The notes under the pieces were generated by a model. That model did no database searches, was not told where the DNA came from, and saw nothing but the letters and a program-made list of their open reading frames with translations. DNA of 64,000 nt from Gordonia shandongensis DSM 45094 (GTDB lineage Bacteria > Actinomycetota > Actinomycetes > Mycobacteriales > Mycobacteriaceae): positions 489,379 to 553,378 of the forward strand of contig NZ_AUHE01000001.1 in NCBI RefSeq assembly GCF_000423025.1, in the 5' to 3' direction. Made by a program: the position numbers and the translations under genes. This document shows positions 54,260 to 61,983 of this stretch, piece after piece. Position 1 is the first letter of the stretch, and each line of letters begins with the position of its first letter.

Positions 54260-54457
54260 ATGCGTCAACGCCTCGTCCTGGGAGCCGTCGCCGGCATCGC
54301 CGGCGTGCTCGTCGGCGTCGGCGCCGTCGTCCTGGGCGGACAGCTCGCCTCCGAGACCAAGCCCTCCACCGACGTGAACAGCTTCAACGCCGAGAACGGG
54401 TTCGTGCAGGGGTCGGTCGACTACGGGTCCCGCGGCGACGGAGACACCAACAACTGA
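54260..54457 (+). CDS. DUF2613 small exported protein (Rv0236A-like)
   Basis: 65-aa protein with one hydrophobic helix (LVLGAVAGIAGVLVGVGAVV) and a short extracytoplasmic tail FNAENGFVQGSVDYGSRGD. It matches the small secreted/membrane DUF2613 protein encoded immediately before aftD in mycobacteria. Function unknown. Its TGA overlaps the proposed CTG start of aftD. Confidence 0.85.
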   Translation: MRQRLVLGAVAGIAGVLVGVGAVVLGGQLASETKPSTDVNSFNAENGFVQGSVDYGSRGDGDTNN

Positions 54458-57400
54458 CCCGCGACCGACTCCTCACCCGACGTGACGGGGCCGTCGTCGG
54501 CGTCGTCGCCCTCCTGCTGAGCTTCCTGCAGAACCCGGGTCGGATCTCCCCGGACACCAAACTCGACCTCACGGCCGACCCCCTCGGCTTCCTCGCCCGC
54601 GCGGCACACCTCTGGTCGCCGGAAGCCCCGATGGGGCAGATCCAGAACCAGGCCTACGGCTACTTCTTCCCGCACGGCGCATTCTTCGCCGTCGGCGAGC
54701 TGCTGCACCTGCCACCGTGGATCACCCAGCGCCTGTGGTGGGCGATCCTGCTCACCGTCGGGTTCATCGGTGCGGTGCGGCTCGCCGAAGCCCTCGGCGT
54801 CGGCTCGTACTTCTCACGGCTCGTCGCCGCCGGGGTGTTCGCGGTCTCCCCGCGCGTCATCACCACGCTCGGCACCATCTCGTCGGAGACGCTGCCGATG
54901 ATGCTGGCGCCGTGGGCGCTGATCCCTGTGGTCCGGGCCCTGGACCGCGGGTCGTCCCGACCGCTGTGGCGCGAGGCCGCGCGGTCGGCGTGCGCCGTCG
55001 CCCTGATGGGGGCGGTCAACGCCGTGGCGACGGCCGCCGCCGTCGGGGTGGCCGCACTCTGGTGGGCGGCGGCGACGGTGCGCCGCGACCGCGAGTCCCG
55101 CCGCCGCGGCGCGGTCTTCGGCGGCTGGTGGCTCCTCGGTCTGGCCGCGGCCTGCCTCTGGTGGTTCGTGCCGCTCCTGATGCTCTCGCGGCTGTCGCCG
55201 CCGTTCCTCGACTACATCGAATCCGCCCGCGTGACGACCGAGTGGACCGGTCTCACCGAAGTCCTCCGCGGCACCGACTCGTGGACACCGTTCGTGTCCG
55301 CGGAACGTGCCGCCGGCGCCGTCCTGGTCTCCGAACCGGCAGCGGTCCTGGCCACCGGCGTCCTCGCCGCGGCGGGACTGGCCGGGCTGGCGATGCGCGC
55401 CATGCCCGAGCGCCGCCGGCTGCTGACGATCCTCGTCGTCGGACTGCTGATCATCTGCCTCGGCTACCCGGGCGCCCTCGGCTCCCCGATCCGCGACACC
55501 GTTCTCGACGTCCTCGACGGCCCCGGCGCCGCCCTGCGCAACATCCACAAGTTCGACCCGCTCCTGCGGCTTCCCCTGGTCCTCGGGGTCGCCCACCTCC
55601 TGGCGCGGGTCCGCGTACCCGTCGGCAGTCGCCGCGGCGCCGAACGCGGCCTCGCCGCGGCCCTCGTCGTCATGGTCGCCGCCGTCGGCTCCGGCTCCCT
55701 GCTGTGGACCGGCGGGATCGCCCCGACCGCCAGCTACCGCGGCGTCCCCGACTACTGGCACGAGGCGGCCGACTGGCTGGCCGACGCCGAGAGCGGCGAG
55801 GCCACACCGTCGCGGGCGCTGGTGGTGCCCGGCGCACCGTTCGCCGACCAACTGTGGGGGCTCACCCGCGACGAACCGCTACAGCCGCTGGCGCAGACAC
55901 CGTGGGCCGTCCGCGACGCGATCCCCCTGACTCCGCCAGGCGCCATCCGCGCGATGGACTCGGTCCAGCACCGGCTGGTGTCCGGACACGGTTCGCCCGG
56001 GCTCGCGGCCACGCTGACCGCGCAGGGCGTCGGCTATCTCGTGCTGCGCGCCGACCTCGACCCCGTCGACTCGCGGTCCGCACGGCCGCTGCTCGTGGCC
56101 CAAGCGCTCCGGAACTCTCCCGACATCACCGAGGCCGCACAATTCGGTCCCCGCGTGGCACCGTCGGCGGTCGACGGCTTCGTCCTCGACAACGGTCTGC
56201 GGCCGCCGATGCGGGCGATCACGATCTACCGAGTCGGCGACGGCCGCGCGGGACCGCGACTGACCGATCTCACCGCGATGCGCCGCATCGCGGGCGGTCC
56301 CGAATCGCTGGCCGCCGTCCAGGACGCCCGGGGCCGCGCCGGCCTGCCGCCGACGGGGCCGACGGTGCTCGCCGCCGACGCCCGCCGCGCAGGCCTCCCG
56401 CCGGCTCCGCTGACCGTCACCGACACCCCGGTCGACAGGGAGGTCGACTTCGGGCGGGTCGACGACCACGCGTCGGCCCTCCGGACGCCCGGCGATCCGC
56501 GCCGGACCAAGAGCGCCGTCGCCGACTACCCCGTCGACGGTCAGCCCCGCGTCCGAGGGCAATGGCTGCTCGACAACCGGCCCGGCGCCGTCCGGGTGAC
56601 CAGTTCCGGTTCGGCGTCCGACGCCACGCAACCGGGCCGCGTGGTGCCCGCGAGTTCGCCTGCCGCCGCATTCGACGGCGACGGCGGCACCGCGTGGGCC
56701 AGCAGCGGACTCGACTCCGCGGTCGGTCGGTGGTTGGGCGTGGAGTTCACCGAACCCCGGTCGGGGCTGGCGGTGACCGTGACGACCGCCAAAGCGCTCG
56801 GCCCCGACGTCAGCAGTTTGCTCATCACCACCGACAGCGGCAGCACCGTGGCGCAGGGAGTGAAGCCGGGCGTCCCCGTCCGGGTCCTCGCCCCTCCCGG
56901 CCCCACCCGTTCGGTGCAGGTCCGCGCCATCGACACCGCCGACGGTTCCGGCGGCAACCAGTTCGCCATCGCTGAGCTCTCGCTGACCGACGCCGCCACC
57001 GGCACCCCGCTGTCCATCCGGCAGCGGACCGTCCTGCCGACCCTCGACGCCGCCGATCGGGTCTCCGACTGGGTGCTCACCGACGGCCTCGGCGGTCGGC
57101 CGGACTGCGTGGCCGACGAGTCCGGCCGGGTCCGCTGCGCGCCGACGCTCGGGGCGGCTCCCGAGGAGGCGGGCGTGTACGGGCGGACCCTGTCGGTTCC
57201 CGACGCCACCGACGTGACACCCGTCGTCACCCTCCGTCCCCGGCCCGGCGGCGAACTCGCCGCCCTGCTGGCGCGGCACGGCACCGTCGCGGCGACCGGG
57301 CCGTCGTGGGTCACCGATCCGCGCGGCAACGCCTCCGCCGCCGTCGACGGCGACGCGGGCACCACGTGGACCGCGCCGGAACCGACACGGACCCGCGGCA

Positions 57401-58686
57401 AGAAGGCGAAGCAGACCAAGCCGTCGCTCACCCTGACGCTGCCCGCGCCGCGGCGTGTCGACGGCGTTCGGCTGCGCGTCCCCACCGACTATCCGGCGCG
57501 CCCCACGCGCGTCACGGTGGAGGTTCGCGACGGGGATCGCCGGGTGGGCTCGACCACCGCGCGCGTCGGCGCCGACGGCACCGTGCGCCTGCCTCCGCGG
57601 ACGGGGGACTCGGTGGTGTTGACGGTCGAACGCTCGTCGGACCTCATCGACGTGAACGATCTCGGCTTCGCCTCCGAGGCTCCGGTCGGGATCAGCGAAG
57701 TCACGCTCCTGCCGCGCAGCGAAACCGAATCCGGAGACACCGAATCTGGAGACCGGCCCGTGACGATCCGCTGCGACGCCGACCCCCTCGGCCCGTACGG
57801 CCTCGGCGTCACCGCGTCCGGGACCGTGCACCGGCTGCGCGTGGACACCACGGTCGGCGCCCTGCGGCGCGGTGAGCCGATCACCGCGACGGCCTGCCCG
57901 GGGCCGCCGCTGCACCTCGCGGCGGGGGAGCAGGAGGTCTCGGTGAACCCCGGTGGGGCCTTCACCGTCGAAGCGGTCACGCTGACCGGACCCGACGGGC
58001 CGCCGGCGAGCGCGCCGACCGCGCCCGTGCACGTCGACCGCTGGGATGCCGTCGACCGCGCCGTGAGGGTCGACGCCGCCGACCGGAGCCGCGTGCTGTC
58101 GGTGCCCGAGAGCACCAATCCGGGATGGCACGCCCGGATCGGCGACGCCGAGCTGTCGCCGATCGTGGTCGACGGCTGGCAGCAGGGGTGGATCATCCCG
58201 GCCGGGGTCGCCGGGACCATCGCCCTGACCTTCGATCTCGACACCCCGTACCGCTGGGTGCTCGGCGTCGGCCTGGCCCTGGTGGCGCTGCTGTTCGCGG
58301 CCGCGTGGTTCCCGCTGCGCCGGCGCGCCGGAAGCGCACCCGAGACCGGGCCGCGGGCATCGCGGCGGGGACGGGCCGCGGCCGGCACGGTCGCCGCTGC
58401 CGCCGCGGGACTGTCGGCCGCGTTCCTCCTCACCGGCCCGTGGGGTGCGGCGATCGCCGGGGCGACCGGTCTGCTGGTGCACCGGCTGCCGCCCCCGGCA
58501 CGGGTGTGGACCGCCTTCTCGGCGATGCTCGGGGCGACGCTCGTGCTGGCGTCCGGCCCCTGGCACTCGGGGACCGCATACGCCGGTTACAGCGCGTGGG
58601 GTCAGTCGTTCGCGCTGATCGCCGTCGCCGCAGCGGTGGCGTCGGCGTTCGGCGGCCGCGACCCCCGAGACTCGCGCGACCCCTGA
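54454..58686 (+). CDS. aftD: alpha-(1->3)-arabinofuranosyltransferase AftD, apparent CTG start
   Basis: About 1410 aa, the usual AftD length. A GT-C membrane enzyme that adds arabinofuranose from decaprenyl-phospho-arabinose to arabinogalactan and lipoarabinomannan. The N-terminal part has a dozen helices (VVGVVALLLSFLQNPG, WWAILLTVGFIGAVRLAEAL and others) with LDLTADPLGFLARAAHLW in the first periplasmic loop. F5/8-type carbohydrate-binding modules fill the middle (AAFDGDGGTAWASSGLD and AAVDGDAGTTWTAPEP). The end has further helices. No ATG/GTG/TTG exists between the DUF2613 stop and residue 49. CTG 54454 overlaps that stop (CTGA), with GGAGA 10 nt upstream. Confidence 0.9.
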   Translation: MTRDRLLTRRDGAVVGVVALLLSFLQNPGRISPDTKLDLTADPLGFLARAAHLWSPEAPMGQIQNQAYGYFFPHGAFFAVGELLHLPPWITQRLWWAILLTVGFIGAVRLAEALGVGSYFSRLVAAGVFAVSPRVITTLGTISSETLPMMLAPWALIPVVRALDRGSSRPLWREAARSACAVALMGAVNAVATAAAVGVAALWWAAATVRRDRESRRRGAVFGGWWLLGLAAACLWWFVPLLMLSRLSPPFLDYIESARVTTEWTGLTEVLRGTDSWTPFVSAERAAGAVLVSEPAAVLATGVLAAAGLAGLAMRAMPERRRLLTILVVGLLIICLGYPGALGSPIRDTVLDVLDGPGAALRNIHKFDPLLRLPLVLGVAHLLARVRVPVGSRRGAERGLAAALVVMVAAVGSGSLLWTGGIAPTASYRGVPDYWHEAADWLADAESGEATPSRALVVPGAPFADQLWGLTRDEPLQPLAQTPWAVRDAIPLTPPGAIRAMDSVQHRLVSGHGSPGLAATLTAQGVGYLVLRADLDPVDSRSARPLLVAQALRNSPDITEAAQFGPRVAPSAVDGFVLDNGLRPPMRAITIYRVGDGRAGPRLTDLTAMRRIAGGPESLAAVQDARGRAGLPPTGPTVLAADARRAGLPPAPLTVTDTPVDREVDFGRVDDHASALRTPGDPRRTKSAVADYPVDGQPRVRGQWLLDNRPGAVRVTSSGSASDATQPGRVVPASSPAAAFDGDGGTAWASSGLDSAVGRWLGVEFTEPRSGLAVTVTTAKALGPDVSSLLITTDSGSTVAQGVKPGVPVRVLAPPGPTRSVQVRAIDTADGSGGNQFAIAELSLTDAATGTPLSIRQRTVLPTLDAADRVSDWVLTDGLGGRPDCVADESGRVRCAPTLGAAPEEAGVYGRTLSVPDATDVTPVVTLRPRPGGELAALLARHGTVAATGPSWVTDPRGNASAAVDGDAGTTWTAPEPTRTRGKKAKQTKPSLTLTLPAPRRVDGVRLRVPTDYPARPTRVTVEVRDGDRRVGSTTARVGADGTVRLPPRTGDSVVLTVERSSDLIDVNDLGFASEAPVGISEVTLLPRSETESGDTESGDRPVTIRCDADPLGPYGLGVTASGTVHRLRVDTTVGALRRGEPITATACPGPPLHLAAGEQEVSVNPGGAFTVEAVTLTGPDGPPASAPTAPVHVDRWDAVDRAVRVDAADRSRVLSVPESTNPGWHARIGDAELSPIVVDGWQQGWIIPAGVAGTIALTFDLDTPYRWVLGVGLALVALLFAAAWFPLRRRAGSAPETGPRASRRGRAAAGTVAAAAAGLSAAFLLTGPWGAAIAGATGLLVHRLPPPARVWTAFSAMLGATLVLASGPWHSGTAYAGYSAWGQSFALIAVAAAVASAFGGRDPRDSRDP
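57724..57753 (+). repeat. 15-nt duplication inside aftD
   Basis: ACCGAATCCGGAGAC and ACCGAATCTGGAGAC in tandem, encoding TESGD-TESGD in a loop between carbohydrate-binding segments. Confidence 0.8.
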
Positions 58687-59978
58687 GAACCCCGGGATCC
58701 CGGAGACTCTCGGGAGCCCCGACGAGCTCGGCGACGCTGCTCCCACCGGGACAGGGCCGCGCGCAACGGTTCCTCGACGAACGCATAACTCGCGGCCGAC
58801 ACCGCGACCGTCGCCGCGACCGTCAGCATCCACACCACGACGAACGAGCCGCTGAACATCGGGATCCCGAACAGCCCGAACACCGTCGCGAGCACTGCCA
58901 CGTGCCAGATGAAGATCCCATACGACCAGCGGCCGAGCGCGGTCATCACCGACGACTCAAGGAAGCCGAACCGGCCGTCGGACAGGACGAGCGGAGCCAG
59001 CAGCGCGGCGGCGGCCACGGCACCGAGCGTCATCTTCACGATGTACGTGCCGTGCGTCATCTCACCGAGCCCGACGGGGCCCGCGATCGGGGTGCACGCG
59101 GCGCCGTAGGCCACGACGAACACCGCCGCCATCAGCGGACGGTGGGTGCCCAGACGGATCACCGTCGACGACTCGGTGAGCCCTCCGGCGGCGCGCAGGT
59201 GGGCGACCTCGGCGAGCACCAGGCCCACGACGAACCACGACAGGTACCCGAACACCCAGCTGTGGGCCTCCGGCCGATCGAGGAGCCCGACGACCCCCGT
59301 CCATCCGAGACTCAGCACCGCGGCGGCCAGCAGAATCGGAATGCGCAACACCGCCCGGCGGCCGCGCGCCCACAGCAGCGCCGCGCCGATCACCGGCAGC
59401 AACGCGTAGAACGCCACCTCCACCGACAGACTCCACATCTGCGTGAGTCCCTGCGCCAGCGTCAACGGCGCGTACACCTGGGTGAGCGTCAGATTGGCGA
59501 TCCACACCTCCAGCGAGGCGCCCCGCGCCTGCGGGAGCAGGGCGAGGACCACGACCACCACCAGCGCGTACGCCGGCCAGATCCGCACCACGCGGTGGCG
59601 GGCGTACCGCACCACATCGGGGCTCGGGGCGTCAGAGACCGCGCCATTCGGGGCGTCAGAGACTGCGCTATTCGGAGCGTCAGAGACGCGGGCGGCGGCG
59701 ACGTATGGCCGCCACAGCAGGAACCCGCTGAGGGCGAAGAACAGGGCGACTGCCAGATCGAGCCTCCCGAGGACCGGGCCGAGGACCGGCCACGGTCCCG
59801 ACTCCGCGGCCGTCGAGCCGGTCTGGAACGCGACGTGCGTGGTGAGCACGCCGAGGGACGCCACCGCCCGCATGCCCTCCAACTGCGGGTGGAAGCGGCG
59901 TCGGCCCGGCCGGGCGGTGACGCCCGCGCTCGTCTCCCTGTCTCTCACCTCCCTGTCTCTCACCTCCCCGCCTCTCAT
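58602..59978 (-). CDS. acyltransferase family 3 membrane protein (Rv0228-like)
   Basis: 458-aa integral membrane O-acyltransferase. RRFHPQLEGMRAVASLGVLT and THVAF carry the family's catalytic R-x10-H motif. Ten helices follow (LDLAVALFFALSGFLLWRPY, VRIWPAYALVVVVVLALLP, QMWSLSVEVAFYALLPVIGA, YGIFIWHVAVLATVFGLFGI). It probably acylates a cell-envelope glycan or lipid. Both termini are low-complexity: an EVRDR repeat at the N-terminus, and Ser/Arg-Gly repeats at the C-terminus that overlap the aftD end by 85 bp on the other strand. Confidence 0.9.
   Translation of the reverse strand: MRGGEVRDREVRDRETSAGVTARPGRRRFHPQLEGMRAVASLGVLTTHVAFQTGSTAAESGPWPVLGPVLGRLDLAVALFFALSGFLLWRPYVAAARVSDAPNSAVSDAPNGAVSDAPSPDVVRYARHRVVRIWPAYALVVVVVLALLPQARGASLEVWIANLTLTQVYAPLTLAQGLTQMWSLSVEVAFYALLPVIGAALLWARGRRAVLRIPILLAAAVLSLGWTGVVGLLDRPEAHSWVFGYLSWFVVGLVLAEVAHLRAAGGLTESSTVIRLGTHRPLMAAVFVVAYGAACTPIAGPVGLGEMTHGTYIVKMTLGAVAAAALLAPLVLSDGRFGFLESSVMTALGRWSYGIFIWHVAVLATVFGLFGIPMFSGSFVVVWMLTVAATVAVSAASYAFVEEPLRAALSRWEQRRRARRGSRESPGSRGSQGSRESRGSRPPNADATAAATAISAND
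59620..59690 (-). repeat. 24-nt tandem repeat in acyltransferase loop
   Basis: Three copies of about GGGGCGTCAGAGACCGCGC plus 5 nt, encoding (AVSDAPNS/G) in the loop after the first helical pair. Confidence 0.8.
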
Positions 59979-59980
59979 GT
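59933..59980 (-). repeat. 15-nt tandem repeat over acyltransferase start codon
   Basis: Three copies of TCTCCCTGTCTCTCA-type units encode EVRDR repeats. The ATG at 59978 lies in the outermost unit, and diverged copies continue upstream to about 60020, so the true start is uncertain. Confidence 0.75.
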
Positions 59981-60124
59981 GTCCGCTCCTCGATCTCCCC
60001 GGCTCTCAATCTCCCCGGCCGTGCTTCGGCCGCCGTGTCACCGATCAGGGTAGACGCGTTCGCGGCGGTCGCCGGTGCGGAAGCATCGCGGCGGGCACAC
60101 GGGCCGGACACACCGACGGACGCA

Positions 60125-60130
60125 TACAGT
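60125..60130 (+). promoter_or_regulatory. -10 hexamer of DUF3068 gene
   Basis: TACAGT, 7 nt, ATG 60138. Confidence 0.45.
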
Positions 60131-60137
60131 CGGGGCC

Positions 60138-61310
60138 ATGCCCCAGCCCGTCTCACCCGGCAGCCGCCGACCGCGTTGGAGCGGGACCGATCTGGTGCCG
60201 CCCACAGTGATCTTCCTCGGCGCCCTGCTGATCGGTGCGTCGGTGGCGATGGGTCCGCTCGTCGCCTCGCGGCTCGAGAAGCTGCCGCTGAGCATCGACC
60301 GGACACAGGTCGCCGACGGCACGGCCCGGACACAGGTCGCCGACGGCACGGCCGGGACGCGCGTCCTCGACCGCTGTTCCATCGACACCCCGCGGGCCCG
60401 CGTTCTCGCAGCGGACGTGCAGCAGCGACGGCGTCTCGTCGCCGTCCACCCGGCCGACGCCGACGTCGTGACCGTGCAGGCGGGCACCGCTCTCGGCGTC
60501 GACCACTACCTCGTCGACGGATCGTCGCGGCCCGCCCGCGACGTGTGTGCGCGCCAAACCCTGGCCGCGACGATCGACCGCGTCACCCTCACGCGCACCG
60601 ACGCCGCACCGACCGGCGCGTCGAGCATCCAGTATCGGGACGACGGGGCCGCCGTCGACGTCGCCCGCCGGTCGGGCCGCACCTACGCCCTGCCGTTCGG
60701 GTTCGAGTCGCCGGGCTCCTATTTCGACGTCACCACGCGCTCGAGCGTTCCCCTCGTCGACCGCGGTCGCACGCGGATCGACGGTAGAACCGTGGCGCAG
60801 CTGCGGGCGACCGTCGCCGACACCGACCTCTCGACGGTGCAGGACGACTCGCGGACCGTGCTCACCCGACCGGCGTCGTGGTTCGGCGACCTGCCCGGCG
60901 TCGACCCGCGTCGGCCGCTCACGGCGACCCTGCATCACCGGGCGGTCCACGATCTGTTCGTCGACACCGAGACCGGCGTGCTCGTCGACGAACGCACCCG
61001 CATCGTCGAGGAGTACCGTTTCACCGCCGAGTCGGCAGGCGGGAGTTCCGATCTCGAAGACTTCCGACTCACCAACCTGTCGACCACCCTCATCGGCGAC
61101 CGCGCGTCGCGGATCGACGGCGCCGACGCCGCCCGGTCACGGGCGCGGCCGGTCCGGCTCACCTCTACGATCCTGCCGATCACGCTGGGGACGATCGGCG
61201 GCGTGGCCGTCGTCGGCGGCGTCGCTGCCGCCGTCGTGACGACGCGACGCCGCACCGACACCGGTGCGCCCGCTGCGCCGGACGATCCGACCGTTGCCGA
61301 GCGTTCGTGA
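60138..61310 (+). CDS. DUF3068 / PorA-family envelope protein (Rv0227c-like)
   Basis: 390-aa protein anchored by an N-terminal helix (PPTVIFLGALLIGASVAMGP) and a C-terminal helix (ILPITLGTIGGVAVVGGVAA) with a large beta-rich extracytoplasmic region between. YALPFGFESPGSYFDVTTRS, GVLVDERTRIVEEYRF and DFRLTNLSTTLIGDR match the DUF3068 family. Some Corynebacterineae members are called porin-like, but function is unproven. Residues about 55-72 are a duplicated RTQVADGTA. Neighbour of the acyltransferase, as Rv0227c is of Rv0228. Confidence 0.85.
   Translation: MPQPVSPGSRRPRWSGTDLVPPTVIFLGALLIGASVAMGPLVASRLEKLPLSIDRTQVADGTARTQVADGTAGTRVLDRCSIDTPRARVLAADVQQRRRLVAVHPADADVVTVQAGTALGVDHYLVDGSSRPARDVCARQTLAATIDRVTLTRTDAAPTGASSIQYRDDGAAVDVARRSGRTYALPFGFESPGSYFDVTTRSSVPLVDRGRTRIDGRTVAQLRATVADTDLSTVQDDSRTVLTRPASWFGDLPGVDPRRPLTATLHHRAVHDLFVDTETGVLVDERTRIVEEYRFTAESAGGSSDLEDFRLTNLSTTLIGDRASRIDGADAARSRARPVRLTSTILPITLGTIGGVAVVGGVAAAVVTTRRRTDTGAPAAPDDPTVAERS
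60300..60353 (+). repeat. 27-nt tandem duplication in DUF3068 gene
   Basis: Two exact copies of the 27-nt unit encoding RTQVADGTA, just after the membrane anchor. Confidence 0.85.
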
Positions 61311-61325
61311 GACGTCCCCGAGGAC

Positions 61326-61345
61326 GTCCCCGCGATCACGGGGAC
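61326..61345. terminator. weak hairpin between DUF3068 and convergent TetR
   Basis: GTCCCCG (61326-61332) and CGGGGAC (61339-61345) with a 6-nt loop; it overlaps the last codons of the TetR gene. Confidence 0.35.
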
Positions 61346-61917
61346 AGCTGCGGCCCGAGCCGTTCCAGGTAGTTCCTGATGAGCGTCCGGGCGTCGTCCT
61401 CGGCGAGTTGTCCCACCATGATCAGCGTTCCGACCCCGTGTGCCAGTGCCATCACTTCCAGAGCCAAGCACCGTACGGTCGTCGCACTGAGCCCACTGGA
61501 TCGCAGGACGCCGGAGAGGTGGTCCGCAAGCCCGTTCAGGTGTCTCTGATAGGCGCGTCCTGCCAGGCCGGGGTCGGTGATCGCCAGCCCCGCCATGCAG
61601 ACGCCGACGCGGTGAAGTTCTCGGCTCGCCGAATCGGTCGGCAGTGCTTCGTCGAAGAAGGCTTTGATGATCTCGAGTTGTGATTCGCATCCCGGCTGCC
61701 GACTACGATCCCGCCATCGTTCGACGCTCTGGTCCGCAAGGCGGTCGAGCGTGGAACCTATCAATTCGTCTTTGGTGCTGCCGTAGTACTGGACGAGTCG
61801 GAGGGACACGTCCGCTTCGGCGGCCACAGCCCTCATGGTGACGGCGTTGATCCCACCGCGGGCCAGGAGGCGCTCGACGGCCTCCATGATCTCGGTTCTG
61901 CGCGTTGACTCTGTCAT
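61336..61917 (-). CDS. TetR-family repressor of adjacent MFS transporter
   Basis: 193-aa TetR protein. The helix-turn-helix runs RRTEIMEAVERLLARGGINA, VTMRAVAAEADVSLRLVQYY, then GSTKDELI. The C-terminal domain resembles the BetI-like group. ATG 61917 has GGGAGGGAG upstream; the extension to 62001 would run through the operators. Divergent from an MFS exporter, with two operators between them: a classic drug-efflux module. Confidence 0.92.
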   Translation of the reverse strand: MTESTRRTEIMEAVERLLARGGINAVTMRAVAAEADVSLRLVQYYGSTKDELIGSTLDRLADQSVERWRDRSRQPGCESQLEIIKAFFDEALPTDSASRELHRVGVCMAGLAITDPGLAGRAYQRHLNGLADHLSGVLRSSGLSATTVRCLALEVMALAHGVGTLIMVGQLAEDDARTLIRNYLERLGPQLSP

Positions 61918-61939
61918 CGAAGACTCCCTCCCCACCCAA

Positions 61940-61973
61940 TGGTACGTTCGTACCAACTGATACGAACGTATCA
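61940..61973. promoter_or_regulatory. two perfect palindromic operators between tetR and MFS
   Basis: TGGTACGTTCGTACCA (61940-61955) and TGATACGAACGTATCA (61958-61973), each fully symmetric, centres 18 bp apart. They share TACG-N2-CGTA. They lie 10 bp from the MFS start and 22 bp from the tetR start. Confidence 0.85.
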
Positions 61974-61983
61974 AGGGTGGAAC

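Noticed and set aside
54145..54453. Upstream extension of aftD to an in-frame GTG at 54145
   Set aside because: It overlaps DUF2613 and lpqI-proximal DNA in a different frame and translates to Arg-rich shadow sequence; the resulting N-terminus does not fit AftD.
55879..58833. 984-codon minus-strand open frame
   Set aside because: Antisense of aftD with low-complexity translation; aftD has clear membrane helices and CBM repeats on the plus strand.
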